Origin: Salipiger sp. IMCC34102
GTDB lineage: Bacteria; Pseudomonadota; Alphaproteobacteria; Rhodobacterales; Rhodobacteraceae
NCBI RefSeq assembly: GCF_004145405.1
Contig: NZ_SELQ01000001.1
Span: 496,001-560,000, forward strand
Length of the DNA: 64,000 nucleotides
Reading direction: 5' to 3'
Under the pieces are notes generated by a model that ran no database searches, was not told the DNA's origin, and saw only the letters and a list, made by a program, of their open reading frames with translations. The translations under genes and the position numbers were made by a program. This document shows, one piece after another, positions 8,286 to 16,492 of the stretch; position 1 is the first letter of the stretch; each line of letters starts with the position of its first letter.

Positions 8286-10688
8286 ATGGCGACGACTTTC
8301 AATACGAAATCTCTGTTCAAGGCGGGCGCGGTAGCGACGCTGATGATGGGCGTCTCGCACGGGGCGATGGCGCAAAGCGTCGTCTTTTAGGATGACAACA
8401 CGGATACCGCCGCAGGCGCGACCGCTGGTGGCGCAGACGCGACCGCTGGCGGAAGCGACGCCTCTGCGGACGGTGCGGGATCCATCGCGATCGGGAACGA
8501 TTCGAATGCGACTGGCGTAGACGCGGTCGCGATCGGCGGCGACGACGAAGGCACAGGCGCACAAGCCTTGGGCAACTCGACCACCGCGGTGGGCGGCGAA
8601 AGCGTGGCGGAAAACCCCGGCGACAGCGCCTTCGGTTGGCAGTCCAGCGCCACGGGCGACCGTTCCACCGCGCTCGGCCACCAGACAAGCGCCATCGGCG
8701 AGCAGTCGGTCGCCGTGGGCGAAGATGCCTCGGCCACCGGTGACAGCGCCATCGCCATCGGCGGCAACAACGCCAACGAGGACGGCGAGGTCGGCGACGG
8801 CACGGGCGCCACGGCCAACGGCAACGATGCCGTGGCCATCGGTGCGGCGGCCGTCGCAGAAGGCAATTCCACCACCGCCGTCGGCGGGGAAAGCGTGGCC
8901 AACCAGCCGGGCAACACCGCATTGGGCTGGCAGTCCAGCGCCACGGGCGCCTTCTCCAACGCCCTGGGTCACCAGTCGACCGCCAGCGGTGCGCAGGCGA
9001 TTGCCATCGGTGAGGACTCCGTCGCGGACGACGAGGGCGCGATCGCGATCGGCGGCAACGACGACAACGGTCAGGATGCCGGCGCGAACGCGTCGGGCGT
9101 CGATGCGATCGCGATCGGCGCAGGCTCTGTCGCGGACGGAAACTCCACCGTCGTCGTGGGCGGCGAATCGAGCGCGACGACCCCCGGCTCCACCGCGCTG
9201 GGCTGGCAGGCTGTCGCCAGCGGCGCGATGGGCACCGCGGTCGGTCACCAGACCACGGCCTCCGGCGCGCAATCCTTCGCGGGTGCGGAGGATGCGGTCG
9301 CCTCTGGCGTGAACGCCATCGCAATCGGTAACACCGCCGTCGCAAGCGGCGCGGACGGTGTGGCCATCGGCGGCAACCGCGACGGTGAAGACGGTCGCGC
9401 CACGGAAGCCTCCGGTGCCTCCTCGACCGCCATCGGTGGCCAGTCCATCGCGACGGAAGCAGGCACCACGGCCATCGGCTGGCGTTCGGAAGCGACGGGC
9501 GTGCGCTCGCAGGCCTTCGGTCACCTGGCCGATGCGAACGGCGACTTCTCGCTCGCCGTGGGTGAGGCGGCGCGTGCCGACACCAGCAACGACATCGCCA
9601 TCGGCAACGGCTCCATCGCGACTGGCGGCGACGCGCTTGCCATCGGCGGCAACCGCAACGCGGGCGAGGACGGCGCGTCCTTCACCACGGCGACCGGCCC
9701 CTCGACCACCGCGGTCGGTGGCCAGGCCACCGCGACCGGTCCGGGTGCCACCGCCATCGGCTGGCGCTCCGTCGCCACGGCGGAGCGGGCGCAGGCCTTC
9801 GGTCACCTGGCCACGGCCACCGGAGAGCGGTCCCTCGCCGTCGGTGAAGCGGCCAATGCGGCCAGCGACAACGCCACCGCGATCGGCAACCTGGCGGTTG
9901 CGGACGGCATCGACGCGCTGTCGATCGGTGATGCGGCGGAAACCTCCGGTCCGTCGACCACGGCCGTCGGTGGCGAATCCTTCGCCAGCGGTCCCGGCGC
10001 CACGGCCATCGGCTGGCAGTCCACCGCCAGCGCCGAGCGGGCGCAGGCCTTCGGTCACCTGGCCACGGCGAGCGGTCTCCGCTCGACCGCGGTCGGTGAA
10101 GCGGCCACCGCGTCGGGCGCGCGGGCGCTCGCCTTCGGCAACCAGAGCGTGGCATCCGGCGACAACTCCATCGCGATCGGCAACCAGGCGCGGGCGACCC
10201 GCGACAACCAGGCCGTCATCGGCACCAGCGTGCACACCTACACGCTGCCCGGCATCGCCTCGGACGCCAGCCGCGATGCGCAAGGCGACGACGTGCGCTT
10301 CGTGACCGCCGACGCGGACGGCAACCTGGCCACGGTGGAAAGCGGATCGGTCAACGACTTCATGTCGATCGTCGCGAATGCCTCCCAGGACATCGCCGAC
10401 ATGCAGACTGGGATCACCGCCAACTCTGCAGCGATCGCCGGCAACAGCCGCGAGATCGCGGACAACCGCGACGGTATCGCGATGGCGATGGCGCTCGAGG
10501 TGCCCTACGTGGCCCCCGACGCGCAATACGCCGTGTCCGGTGGCCTGGGCTTCTTCGACGGAGCGAAGGCCTTCGCAATGTCGGGCGCCTACCGGGTCGA
10601 TGCCAACACGCAGATCGACGCGGGCGTGACCTACGGGTTCGACCGCAACAAGGTCGGCGGCCGCGTGGGTGTCACCTACTCGTGGTAA
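8286..10688 (+). CDS. YadA-like trimeric autotransporter adhesin with in-frame TAG
   Basis: Surface adhesin of the type Vc (trimeric autotransporter) family. The frame opens with a signal peptide (ATLMMGVSHGAMAQ, residues 16-30), then meets TAG at codon 35 and continues without interruption for 765 codons: a head of six GESxA..PGxTAxGWQS / SLAVGE / AIAIG modules, a short neck and stalk (SIVANASQDIADMQTGITAN), and a C-terminal YadA anchor of about 80 residues ending in GVTYSW, an aromatic C terminus as expected for BAM insertion. Without reading through TAG the head could only be made from TTG 8568 and would lack the export signal. A silent pseudogene, an amber mutation (CAG to TAG would be one change), suppression, or a base-call error are all possible. 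The next gene overlaps by seven bases. Confidence 0.85.
8388..8390 (+). other. in-frame amber codon in the adhesin
   Basis: Reading ATG 8286 in frame gives AQSVVF, TAG, DDNTDTAAGA. The frame on both sides is coding-like, with no other stop until 10686. The codon sits five residues after the likely signal-peptidase site, so termination there would release only the leader peptide. Confidence 0.9.
8574..10205 (+). repeat. six tandem 84-97-residue head modules of the adhesin
   Basis: Modules begin at about 8574, 8865, 9141, 9417, 9699 and 9951 with NSTTAVGGES, NSTTAVGGES, NSTVVVGGES, ASSTAIGGQS, PSTTAVGGQA and PSTTAVGGES. Lengths are 97, 92, 92, 94, 84 and about 85 residues. Each contains GW[QR]S, GH[QL] and [VI]GE landmarks in the same order. 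Modules 1-3 and 4-6 form two subgroups (GHQ versus GHL; AFGHL in 4-6), which suggests step-wise duplication. Confidence 0.85.
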
Positions 10689-11254
10689 GCCGCACCTCGT
10701 TCAAACGCCTTGCAGCGCCGTGGATCCTGTCCACGGCGTTTGCCTCTTTCGCACTGCTGCCCGCGGGTCCCGTCCGCGCGCAATTGTCCGCGGATATCGA
10801 ACCGTCCTTCGCGACGGCGCTGGTGCGCGACGCGCTCGCGGCGCTGAACCAGGCCAACGTGACGGGCAACTACACGGTCCTGCGCGACTACGGCGCTCGC
10901 GGTTTCCGCGAGGCCAACGACCCCACCGACCTTGCCGCCGCCTTCGCCCGCCTGCGGGCCGAGCGCTTGAACCTGATGCAGGCGCTGATCGTCGCCCCCC
11001 GGTTCCGCAACTCCAGCCTGTCGCTAGACCGGTCGGTCATGCGCCTGTCTGGCGTGGTACCGGTGCAGGGCCAGGGGATCGACTTCGACATGGAATTCCG
11101 GCTGGAGAACAACGCCTGGCGCCTGCAGGGCGTCTCGGTCGGTCCGGCCGCCGCTCCTGCCCCGCCACCCGCCTCCGCACCGCCGCCCGGGGGCGAAGGG
11201 GCGGAGACCCCCGATCCCGAGGCCCCCGACACGGTCGGGGACGACCAGGAATGA
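10682..11254 (+). CDS. small secreted protein of unknown function, adhesin-linked
   Basis: 190 residues with an N-terminal signal peptide (hydrophobic around 15-30, PVRAQ cleavage region), a mixed alpha/beta middle (FATALVRDALAALNQANVTG, YTVLRDYGARGF, MEFRLENNAWRLQGV) and a Pro/Ala/Glu-rich, probably disordered C-terminal tail. I do not recognise the family; the middle resembles small NTF2-like folds in pattern, which is only an impression. GTG 10682 overlaps the last seven bases of the adhesin, so translation is likely coupled and the protein may help adhesin export or folding. A terminator-like hairpin follows. Confidence 0.75.
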   Translation: MVSRTSFKRLAAPWILSTAFASFALLPAGPVRAQLSADIEPSFATALVRDALAALNQANVTGNYTVLRDYGARGFREANDPTDLAAAFARLRAERLNLMQALIVAPRFRNSSLSLDRSVMRLSGVVPVQGQGIDFDMEFRLENNAWRLQGVSVGPAAAPAPPPASAPPPGGEGAETPDPEAPDTVGDDQE

Positions 11255-11280
11255 GGCAATCTTCCCGGTCATTCAGCAAC

Positions 11281-11308
11281 AACCCGCCGCTTGCGCGCGC
11301 GGGTTTCG
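11281..11308 (+). terminator. terminator after the adhesin operon
   Basis: AACCCGC (11281-11287) pairs with GCGGGTT (11299-11305) and TTTCGTT follows. The position, 26 bases after the secreted-protein stop, fits the end of the adhesin transcript. Confidence 0.6.
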
Positions 11309-11449
11309 TTGAAATGACACACGGGCGTGTCTAGGTTGGTGTCAGGCCCATGCACCGGGGCCTTGCCAAGCCGGTGCCTTGAACCGGAGGACGATGCACT
11401 GTCTCTTTCCACCCCGGCGGCTTCCCCCGCCAACCCCAAGGCGCAGCGC

Positions 11450-11809
11450 GTGACGGCGGCGACCTACGACAGCGACCAGCTGCTCGACGCCATCCTGACA
11501 TCGCTGGACGACGACAAGGCTGAGGAGGTCGTCAAGATCAACCTGCGCGGCAAGTCCGAGATGGGCGACTGGATGGTCATCGCCAGCGGACGCTCCACCC
11601 GACAGGTCTCCGCCATGGCAGAGAAGCTGACCGACCGGCTGAAACAGCGCTTCGGCGTCATCTCAAAGATGGAAGGCAAGGACATCGGCGACTGGGTCCT
11701 GATCGACACCGGCGACGTGATCGTCCACCTGTTCCGCCCCGAAGTGCGCGAGTTCTACCAGCTCGAGAAGATGTGGATGCCCGGCGCGGACGCAAGCCCC
11801 GCGGGATGA
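11450..11809 (+). CDS. rsfS: ribosome silencing factor RsfS
   Basis: Binds uL14 on the 50S subunit and blocks subunit joining in starvation. The core ILTSLDDDKAEEVVKINLRG, GDWMVIASGRSTRQVSAMAE and GDWVLIDTGDVIVHLF is complete; 119 residues from GTG 11450, the family length. The start is unsettled: the frame is open to GTG 11327, and the only good Shine-Dalgarno (GGAGG, 11386-11390) sits before ATG 11394, which is in another frame, and CTG 11399, which is in this frame. A 19-codon ORF from ATG 11394 ends exactly over GTG 11450 (GTGA), so coupling is possible. rlmH overlaps the stop. Confidence 0.9.
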   Translation: MTAATYDSDQLLDAILTSLDDDKAEEVVKINLRGKSEMGDWMVIASGRSTRQVSAMAEKLTDRLKQRFGVISKMEGKDIGDWVLIDTGDVIVHLFRPEVREFYQLEKMWMPGADASPAG

Positions 11810-12276
11810 AGCTGAGCGTCTGCGCCGTGGGGCGGCTGGCCCCGCGGTCCGAGGAGCGCAGCCTGACCGACGATTACATGGCGCGCTTCGCCCCCGCCGC
11901 CCGTCGGCTGGGTTGGGGCCCTTTGACCGAAACCGAGGTCGAGACCCGCAAGGTGCAGGGCATGGCCGCCGAGGCCGCCGAGTTGCGGCGCATCCTGCCG
12001 CCGGGTGCCGTGATCGTGGCCCTCGACGAGCGCGGCAAACCCATGAGCTCCCCCGATTTCGCCGGGCGGCTGCGCGACTGGGGCGACCAGGGGCGCGACG
12101 TGGCCTTCGTGATCGGCGGTGCAGACGGGATCGATCCCGCCCTGCGCGCCGAGGCGGACCTGCTCTTGTCCTTCGGCAAGATGGTCTGGCCGCACAAGCT
12201 GGTCCGCGTGATGCTCGCCGAACAGATTTACCGCGCCGCGACGATCCTGACGGGCTCTCCCTATCACCGCGAATGA
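11806..12276 (+). CDS. rlmH: 23S rRNA pseudouridine-1915 N3-methyltransferase
   Basis: SPOUT-fold methyltransferase acting on pseudouridine 1915 of helix 69 in 70S ribosomes. 156 residues, usual length. Conserved parts are MKLSVCAVGRL at the N terminus, VALDERGKPMSSPDFA, FVIGGADGIDP (AdoMet knot, about 100-110) and the C-terminal LVRVMLAEQIYRAATILTGSPYH. ATG 11806 overlaps the rsfS stop (ATGA), a classical coupled pair; both act on the large subunit. A GC hairpin (12278-12296) without a T run follows. Confidence 0.97.
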   Translation: MKLSVCAVGRLAPRSEERSLTDDYMARFAPAARRLGWGPLTETEVETRKVQGMAAEAAELRRILPPGAVIVALDERGKPMSSPDFAGRLRDWGDQGRDVAFVIGGADGIDPALRAEADLLLSFGKMVWPHKLVRVMLAEQIYRAATILTGSPYHRE

Positions 12277-12321
12277 CGGCGCCCCGACCGGGCGCCCCGC
12301 GCGTGACCAGCGTCGCGTCGT

Positions 12322-12343
12322 GAGTTTATTTAGCCAGATGAAG
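12322..12343. repeat. 22-base GAGTTTAT..GGCCAGATGAAG element, copy 1
   Basis: Lies between rlmH and gpmI. It differs at two of 22 positions from the copy at 36748-36769 and at two from the inverted copy at 43593-43614. It contains a short dyad (TTTAGCCAGATGAAG is only partly symmetric), so it is more a conserved sequence than a strong hairpin. Confidence 0.6.
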
Positions 12344-12404
12344 CAGGGGGGCGGTTTTCGGTGGACGCGCCCTGCGCTAGGTATCCGCCCAAAGGAGACC
12401 CGCC

Positions 12405-13931
12405 ATGCCCTCGAACTCGCCCGTGCCGAAACCCGTCGTCCTGTGCATCCTGGATGGTTGGGGCGACCGTGACGTGCGCGAGGCGAACGCGCCCGCGCTG
12501 GCACAGACGCCGCATTTCGACCGGATCGCGCAGGCGGGCCCGCGCGCGCAGCTGACCACCCATGGCCCGGAAGTAGGCCTGCCCAGCGGACAGATGGGCA
12601 ACTCCGAGGTGGGGCACACCAACATCGGCGCGGGCCGGGTCGTGGCGATGGACCTGGGCCAGATCGACCTGGCGATGGAGGACGGCTCCTACGCCGATCA
12701 GACCGCCCTGCGCAATTTCATCGAGGCGCTGCAGGCCAGCGGCGGGCGCGCACACCTGATGGGCGTCGTCTCGGACGGGGGCGTGCACGGGCATATCGAC
12801 CACATGGTGACGACGGCGAAGGTGTTGTCGGACGCCGGGATCCCGGTCGTCATCCACGCGATCACGGACGGGCGAGATGTCGCCCCGCGGTCCGGGGCGG
12901 GCTTCATGGCGGACCTTGTCGCGCGGTTGCCCAAGGACGTCACGATCGCCACCGTGACGGGCCGCTACTACGCGATGGACCGCGACACCCGGTGGGAACG
13001 GGTCGAGACCGCCTACGACGCCGTGATCCGTGCGACAGGACCGCGCGCCGACGATCCCGTCACCGCGATCGAGGCCGCCTACGCCCGCGACGTCACAGAC
13101 GAGTTCCTGCCCGCCACGGTCATCGGCGATTACGCGGGCCCGCGGCCGCAGGACGGGCTCTTTTGCCTCAACTTCCGCTCCGACCGCGCGCGAGAGATCC
13201 TGGACGCGATCGGCAATCCCACCTTCGACGGCTTCGCCCGCGACCTGCCGGTCTTCGCCGCACGGCTGGGCATGGTGGAATACTCGGAGGCGCACAACGG
13301 CTGGTACGATACCGTCTTTCGCAAGCGCGACATCGTCAACACGCTGGGGGCCTGGGTCGCATCCCACGGGCGCACGCAGTTCCGCCTGGCCGAGACCGAG
13401 AAATATCCCCACGTCACCTTCTTCCTCAACGGCGGCAAGGAGACGCCCGAGCCCGGCGAGGACCGGTTCATGCCCAAGTCCCCCAAGGTCGCGACCTACG
13501 ACCTGCAGCCCGAGATGTCCTCGGTCGCGGTGACCGACGCGCTCGTCGAGGCCATCGAGAAACGCTACGACCTGATCGTCGTGAACTACGCCAATCCCGA
13601 CATGGTCGGCCATACCGGCGATCTGAAGGCGGCGATCGCGGCCTGCGAGGCGGTGGACCGCGGTTTGGGCCGCGCGCTGGAAGCACTGGAAGCGGCGGGC
13701 GGCGCGATGGTGGTCTGCGCCGATCACGGCAACTGCGAGGTCATGGTCGATCCCGAGAGCGGCGGCCCGCACACCTCCCATACGCTCAACAAGGTGCCGG
13801 TGATCCTCGTCGGCGGGCCGCAGGGGGCCCGGTTGCACGACGGACGGCTCGCCGATCTCGCGCCGACGCTGCTGTCGCTGATGCAGCTCGACCCCCCGGC
13901 GGAGATGACCGGGCAGAGCCTGATCGACTGA
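12405..13931 (+). CDS. gpmI: 2,3-bisphosphoglycerate-independent phosphoglycerate mutase
   Basis: Interconverts 3- and 2-phosphoglycerate in glycolysis/gluconeogenesis using two Mn2+; cytoplasmic. 508 residues as expected. Metal and catalytic motifs: CILDGWG near residue 13, the phospho-Ser site GLPSGQMGNSEVGHTNIGAGR near 60-80, HGHIDH and ITDGRDVAP near 126-155, and the C-terminal metal sites NPDMVGHTG and VCADHGNCE (about 400-450). AAAGGAG eight bases before ATG fixes the start. The stop overlaps the next ATG by one base (TGATG), coupling it to the EnvC-like gene. Confidence 0.97.
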   Translation: MPSNSPVPKPVVLCILDGWGDRDVREANAPALAQTPHFDRIAQAGPRAQLTTHGPEVGLPSGQMGNSEVGHTNIGAGRVVAMDLGQIDLAMEDGSYADQTALRNFIEALQASGGRAHLMGVVSDGGVHGHIDHMVTTAKVLSDAGIPVVIHAITDGRDVAPRSGAGFMADLVARLPKDVTIATVTGRYYAMDRDTRWERVETAYDAVIRATGPRADDPVTAIEAAYARDVTDEFLPATVIGDYAGPRPQDGLFCLNFRSDRAREILDAIGNPTFDGFARDLPVFAARLGMVEYSEAHNGWYDTVFRKRDIVNTLGAWVASHGRTQFRLAETEKYPHVTFFLNGGKETPEPGEDRFMPKSPKVATYDLQPEMSSVAVTDALVEAIEKRYDLIVVNYANPDMVGHTGDLKAAIAACEAVDRGLGRALEALEAAGGAMVVCADHGNCEVMVDPESGGPHTSHTLNKVPVILVGGPQGARLHDGRLADLAPTLLSLMQLDPPAEMTGQSLID

Positions 13932-15055
13932 TGCGCCGTCTCGCCGCGATCCTGTGCCTGTGGGCCGGGCTGGCTCAGGCCCAGGCCCAGACCGCCACGC
14001 CCGCCGAGGCGGCCGAGGCCGCGGCGGCACGGCTGGCGCAAGCACGCCTGCAACTGGACGCCGCGGGATCGGGCCGCAACCGGGTCGAGGCGCTGACCGA
14101 AGTGGTGCGCGCCTACGAGGACGGCCTTGTCGCCCTGCGCGACGGTCTGCGCCGGGCCGCGATCCGGGCCGACACGCTGGAACTGCAACTCGATGCGCGG
14201 CAGGAGGAGGTCTCCCGCCTGCTGGGCGTGCTGGCCTCTCTCGGCGATGCGCCCGCGCCCCTCTTGCTACTGCATCCCACGGGTGCGCTGGGCACGGCCC
14301 GGTCCGGCATGATGGTGGCGGACGTCACACCGGCGCTGCAGGCACAGGTCAGCGACCTGTCGGCCACGCTGGAAGAGCTTTCCGACCTGCAAACCCTGCA
14401 GGAGGCCGCGCTCGAAACCGTCTCCGACGGGTTGCGCGGCGCGCAGGAGGCGCGCGCGGCGCTTTCGGCGGCGATCGCGGATCGCACCGACCTGCCGCTG
14501 CGCTTCAGCGACGATCCGGTGCAGACCGCCCTGCTTCTGGCCAGCACCGAGACGCTGGACGCCTTCGCCACCGGCCTGGCGGAGGCTTTCGACACCGGGG
14601 ATGCCGCCCCGGAGCTTTCCGCGACCGGCGATCTTCCACTGCCGGTGCAGGGACGCCTGCTGCGCGCCGCGGGCCAGCCCGACGCCGCGGGCGTGGTCCG
14701 GCCCGGCGTCATCCTCGCCGCCCGCCCGCGCGCGCTCGTCACGACGCCCGTGCCCGCCACGCTCCTGTTCCGCGGCCCCCTGCTGGATTACGGCAACGTG
14801 GTCATCGTGGAGCCCGCGCAGGACGTGCTCTTCGTCATCGGCGGCCTGGGCGAGGTCTACGGCGAGGTGGGCCAGGTCCTGCCCGCGGGCGCGCCCTTGG
14901 GTCTTCTGGGCGGAGAGACGCCGACCCCTGACGCGATTTTGACCGGATCTGAGGGCGCCGGCGGCTCTGCGGCAACCCAGACCCTTTATCTTGAGGTCAG
15001 GGACGGGCAAGGTCCCGTTGACCCCGCGACATGGTTCGCGCTGGACCAAGGATAG
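13931..15055 (+). CDS. EnvC/LytM-like murein hydrolase activator
   Basis: Likely periplasmic regulator of cell-wall amidases in septum splitting. 374 residues: signal peptide (WAGLAQAQAQT), a long Ala/Leu/Glu-rich coiled-coil region (about 25-215), then a C-terminal LytM-like fold (about 265-374: ATLLFRGPLLDYGNVVIVEP, FVIGGLGEVYGEVGQVLPAG, LYLEVRDGQGPVDPATWF). The metal-binding His residues of active LytM enzymes (HxxxD, HxH) are absent, as in E. coli EnvC, so activation rather than hydrolysis is expected. It lies directly before ctpA, a common gpmI-envC-ctpA order in alphaproteobacteria. Confidence 0.88.
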   Translation: MRRLAAILCLWAGLAQAQAQTATPAEAAEAAAARLAQARLQLDAAGSGRNRVEALTEVVRAYEDGLVALRDGLRRAAIRADTLELQLDARQEEVSRLLGVLASLGDAPAPLLLLHPTGALGTARSGMMVADVTPALQAQVSDLSATLEELSDLQTLQEAALETVSDGLRGAQEARAALSAAIADRTDLPLRFSDDPVQTALLLASTETLDAFATGLAEAFDTGDAAPELSATGDLPLPVQGRLLRAAGQPDAAGVVRPGVILAARPRALVTTPVPATLLFRGPLLDYGNVVIVEPAQDVLFVIGGLGEVYGEVGQVLPAGAPLGLLGGETPTPDAILTGSEGAGGSAATQTLYLEVRDGQGPVDPATWFALDQG

Positions 15056-15062
15056 GTAGGAT

Positions 15063-16427
15063 ATGAAAAAGCTGTTGATGGCCGCGGCAAGCGGGACGGT
15101 TGTCGGACTCCTGGCGACGACGCAACTTGCGGGCCCGGTGCTCGCCCAGTCGTCCGAAGGCGACGGCAACATCTATCAGCAGTTGGACCTGTTCGGCGAC
15201 ATCTTCGAACGGATCCGCCAGGGCTACGTCGAGGACGTCAACGACAAGGAACTGATCGAGGCCGCGATCAACGGCATGCTGACCTCGCTCGACCCGCATT
15301 CGTCCTACCTGTCCGAGGACGACGCCGCCGACATGCGCGTGCAGACGCGCGGCGAGTTCGGCGGCCTGGGGCTGGAGGTCACGCAGGAAGAAGGCTGGGT
15401 GAAGGTCGTCTCTCCGATCGACGGGACGCCCGCGGCGGCGGCCGGCATGATGTCGGGCGATTACATCACCGCCGTCGATGGCGAAAGCCTGATGGGCCTC
15501 ACCCTGGACGAAGCGCTGGAATTCCTGCGCGGACCCGTAGGTTCGGAGGTCGTCATCACCGTCGTCCGCGAGGACGAGGTCGAACCGTTCGACGTCTCGA
15601 TCATCCGCGACACCATCAAGCTGACGGCCGTGCGCGCCCGCACCGAAGGCCAGGCCGTCGTGCTGCGCGTCACCACGTTCAACAGCCAGACCTTCCCCAA
15701 CCTCGAAGAGGGGCTGGCCGAGCAGCTCGAAGCCGCGGGCGGGATAGAAAACGTCGACGGTATCGTGCTCGACCTGCGCAACAATCCCGGCGGCCTGCTG
15801 AACCAGGCGGTCTTCGTCTCCGACGCCTTCCTCGACGAAGGCGAGATCGTCTCGACCCGGGGACGCGGGACGCGGGACAGCGACCGGTTCAACGCCACCG
15901 AAGGCGACCTTGCACAGGGGCTGCCGATCGTCGTGCTGATCAACGGCGGCTCGGCTTCCGCGTCCGAGATCGTCGCAGGCGCGCTGCAGGACCACCGCCG
16001 CGCCATCGTCGTGGGCACCAAGAGCTTCGGGAAGGGATCGGTCCAGACCGTCGTGCCGCTCCAAGGCAACGGGGCGATGCGCCTGACCACCGCGCGCTAC
16101 TACACCCCATCGGGCCGCTCGATCCAGGCGCTGGGCATCTCGCCCGACATCATCGTCGAACAGCCGCGCCCGGCGGACATCGACCCCGAGGCGGAGGAGG
16201 AAGAGAACGACCGTCCCGCCCGGACCGAGGCGATGCTGCGCGGGGCCCTGAACAACGACAGCCTGTCCGACGACGAGATCGACCAGATCGAGGAAGACCG
16301 CGCCCGTGCGGAAGCCGCCGCACAGCTGCGCGAAGAGGACTACCAGCTGGCCTATGCCATCGACATCCTCAAGGGCCTGCAGGCCTTGGGCGGCGAACAG
16401 GTCGGGCTGATCGCCGACTCGGAATGA
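15063..16427 (+). CDS. ctpA: C-terminal processing peptidase (S41)
   Basis: Exported tail-specific serine protease. 454 residues: signal peptide ending GPVLAQS (about 1-29), PDZ domain (about 95-180, GLGLEVTQEEGWVKVVSPID then GTPAAAAGM), and peptidase domain with the Ser in NGGSASASEIVAGAL (about 300) and the catalytic Lys in VGTKSFGKGSVQ (about 325). The C-terminal 90 residues are acidic and charged (DPEAEEEENDRPAR). Starts seven bases after the EnvC-like stop with GGTAGGAT before ATG. In other bacteria Ctp proteases degrade murein hydrolases, which fits the neighbour. Confidence 0.95.
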   Translation: MKKLLMAAASGTVVGLLATTQLAGPVLAQSSEGDGNIYQQLDLFGDIFERIRQGYVEDVNDKELIEAAINGMLTSLDPHSSYLSEDDAADMRVQTRGEFGGLGLEVTQEEGWVKVVSPIDGTPAAAAGMMSGDYITAVDGESLMGLTLDEALEFLRGPVGSEVVITVVREDEVEPFDVSIIRDTIKLTAVRARTEGQAVVLRVTTFNSQTFPNLEEGLAEQLEAAGGIENVDGIVLDLRNNPGGLLNQAVFVSDAFLDEGEIVSTRGRGTRDSDRFNATEGDLAQGLPIVVLINGGSASASEIVAGALQDHRRAIVVGTKSFGKGSVQTVVPLQGNGAMRLTTARYYTPSGRSIQALGISPDIIVEQPRPADIDPEAEEEENDRPARTEAMLRGALNNDSLSDDEIDQIEEDRARAEAAAQLREEDYQLAYAIDILKGLQALGGEQVGLIADSE

Positions 16428-16434
16428 ACTGACG

Positions 16435-16465
16435 CGCGCCGCGCCCCTCGCGGGCGGCGCGGTTT
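16435..16465 (+). terminator. terminator-like hairpin after ctpA
   Basis: CGCGCCG..CCC pairs with GGGCGGCGCG across a short loop and GTTTC follows. It lies between convergent genes (ctpA and the methyltransferase), so it may serve the plus strand mainly. Confidence 0.45.
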
Positions 16466-16492
16466 CGCAGGATCGGGCCGCGTGGGCAGGGG

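Noticed and set aside
8574-10205. Regular repeats that could suggest a CRISPR array
   Set aside because: The period is about 250-290 bases and in coding frame; there are no short identical repeats with unique spacers and no cas genes.
8184-10526. A 780-codon open frame opposite the adhesin, with a repetitive product
   Set aside because: The repeats simply mirror the adhesin modules; no start, signal or known fold supports it.
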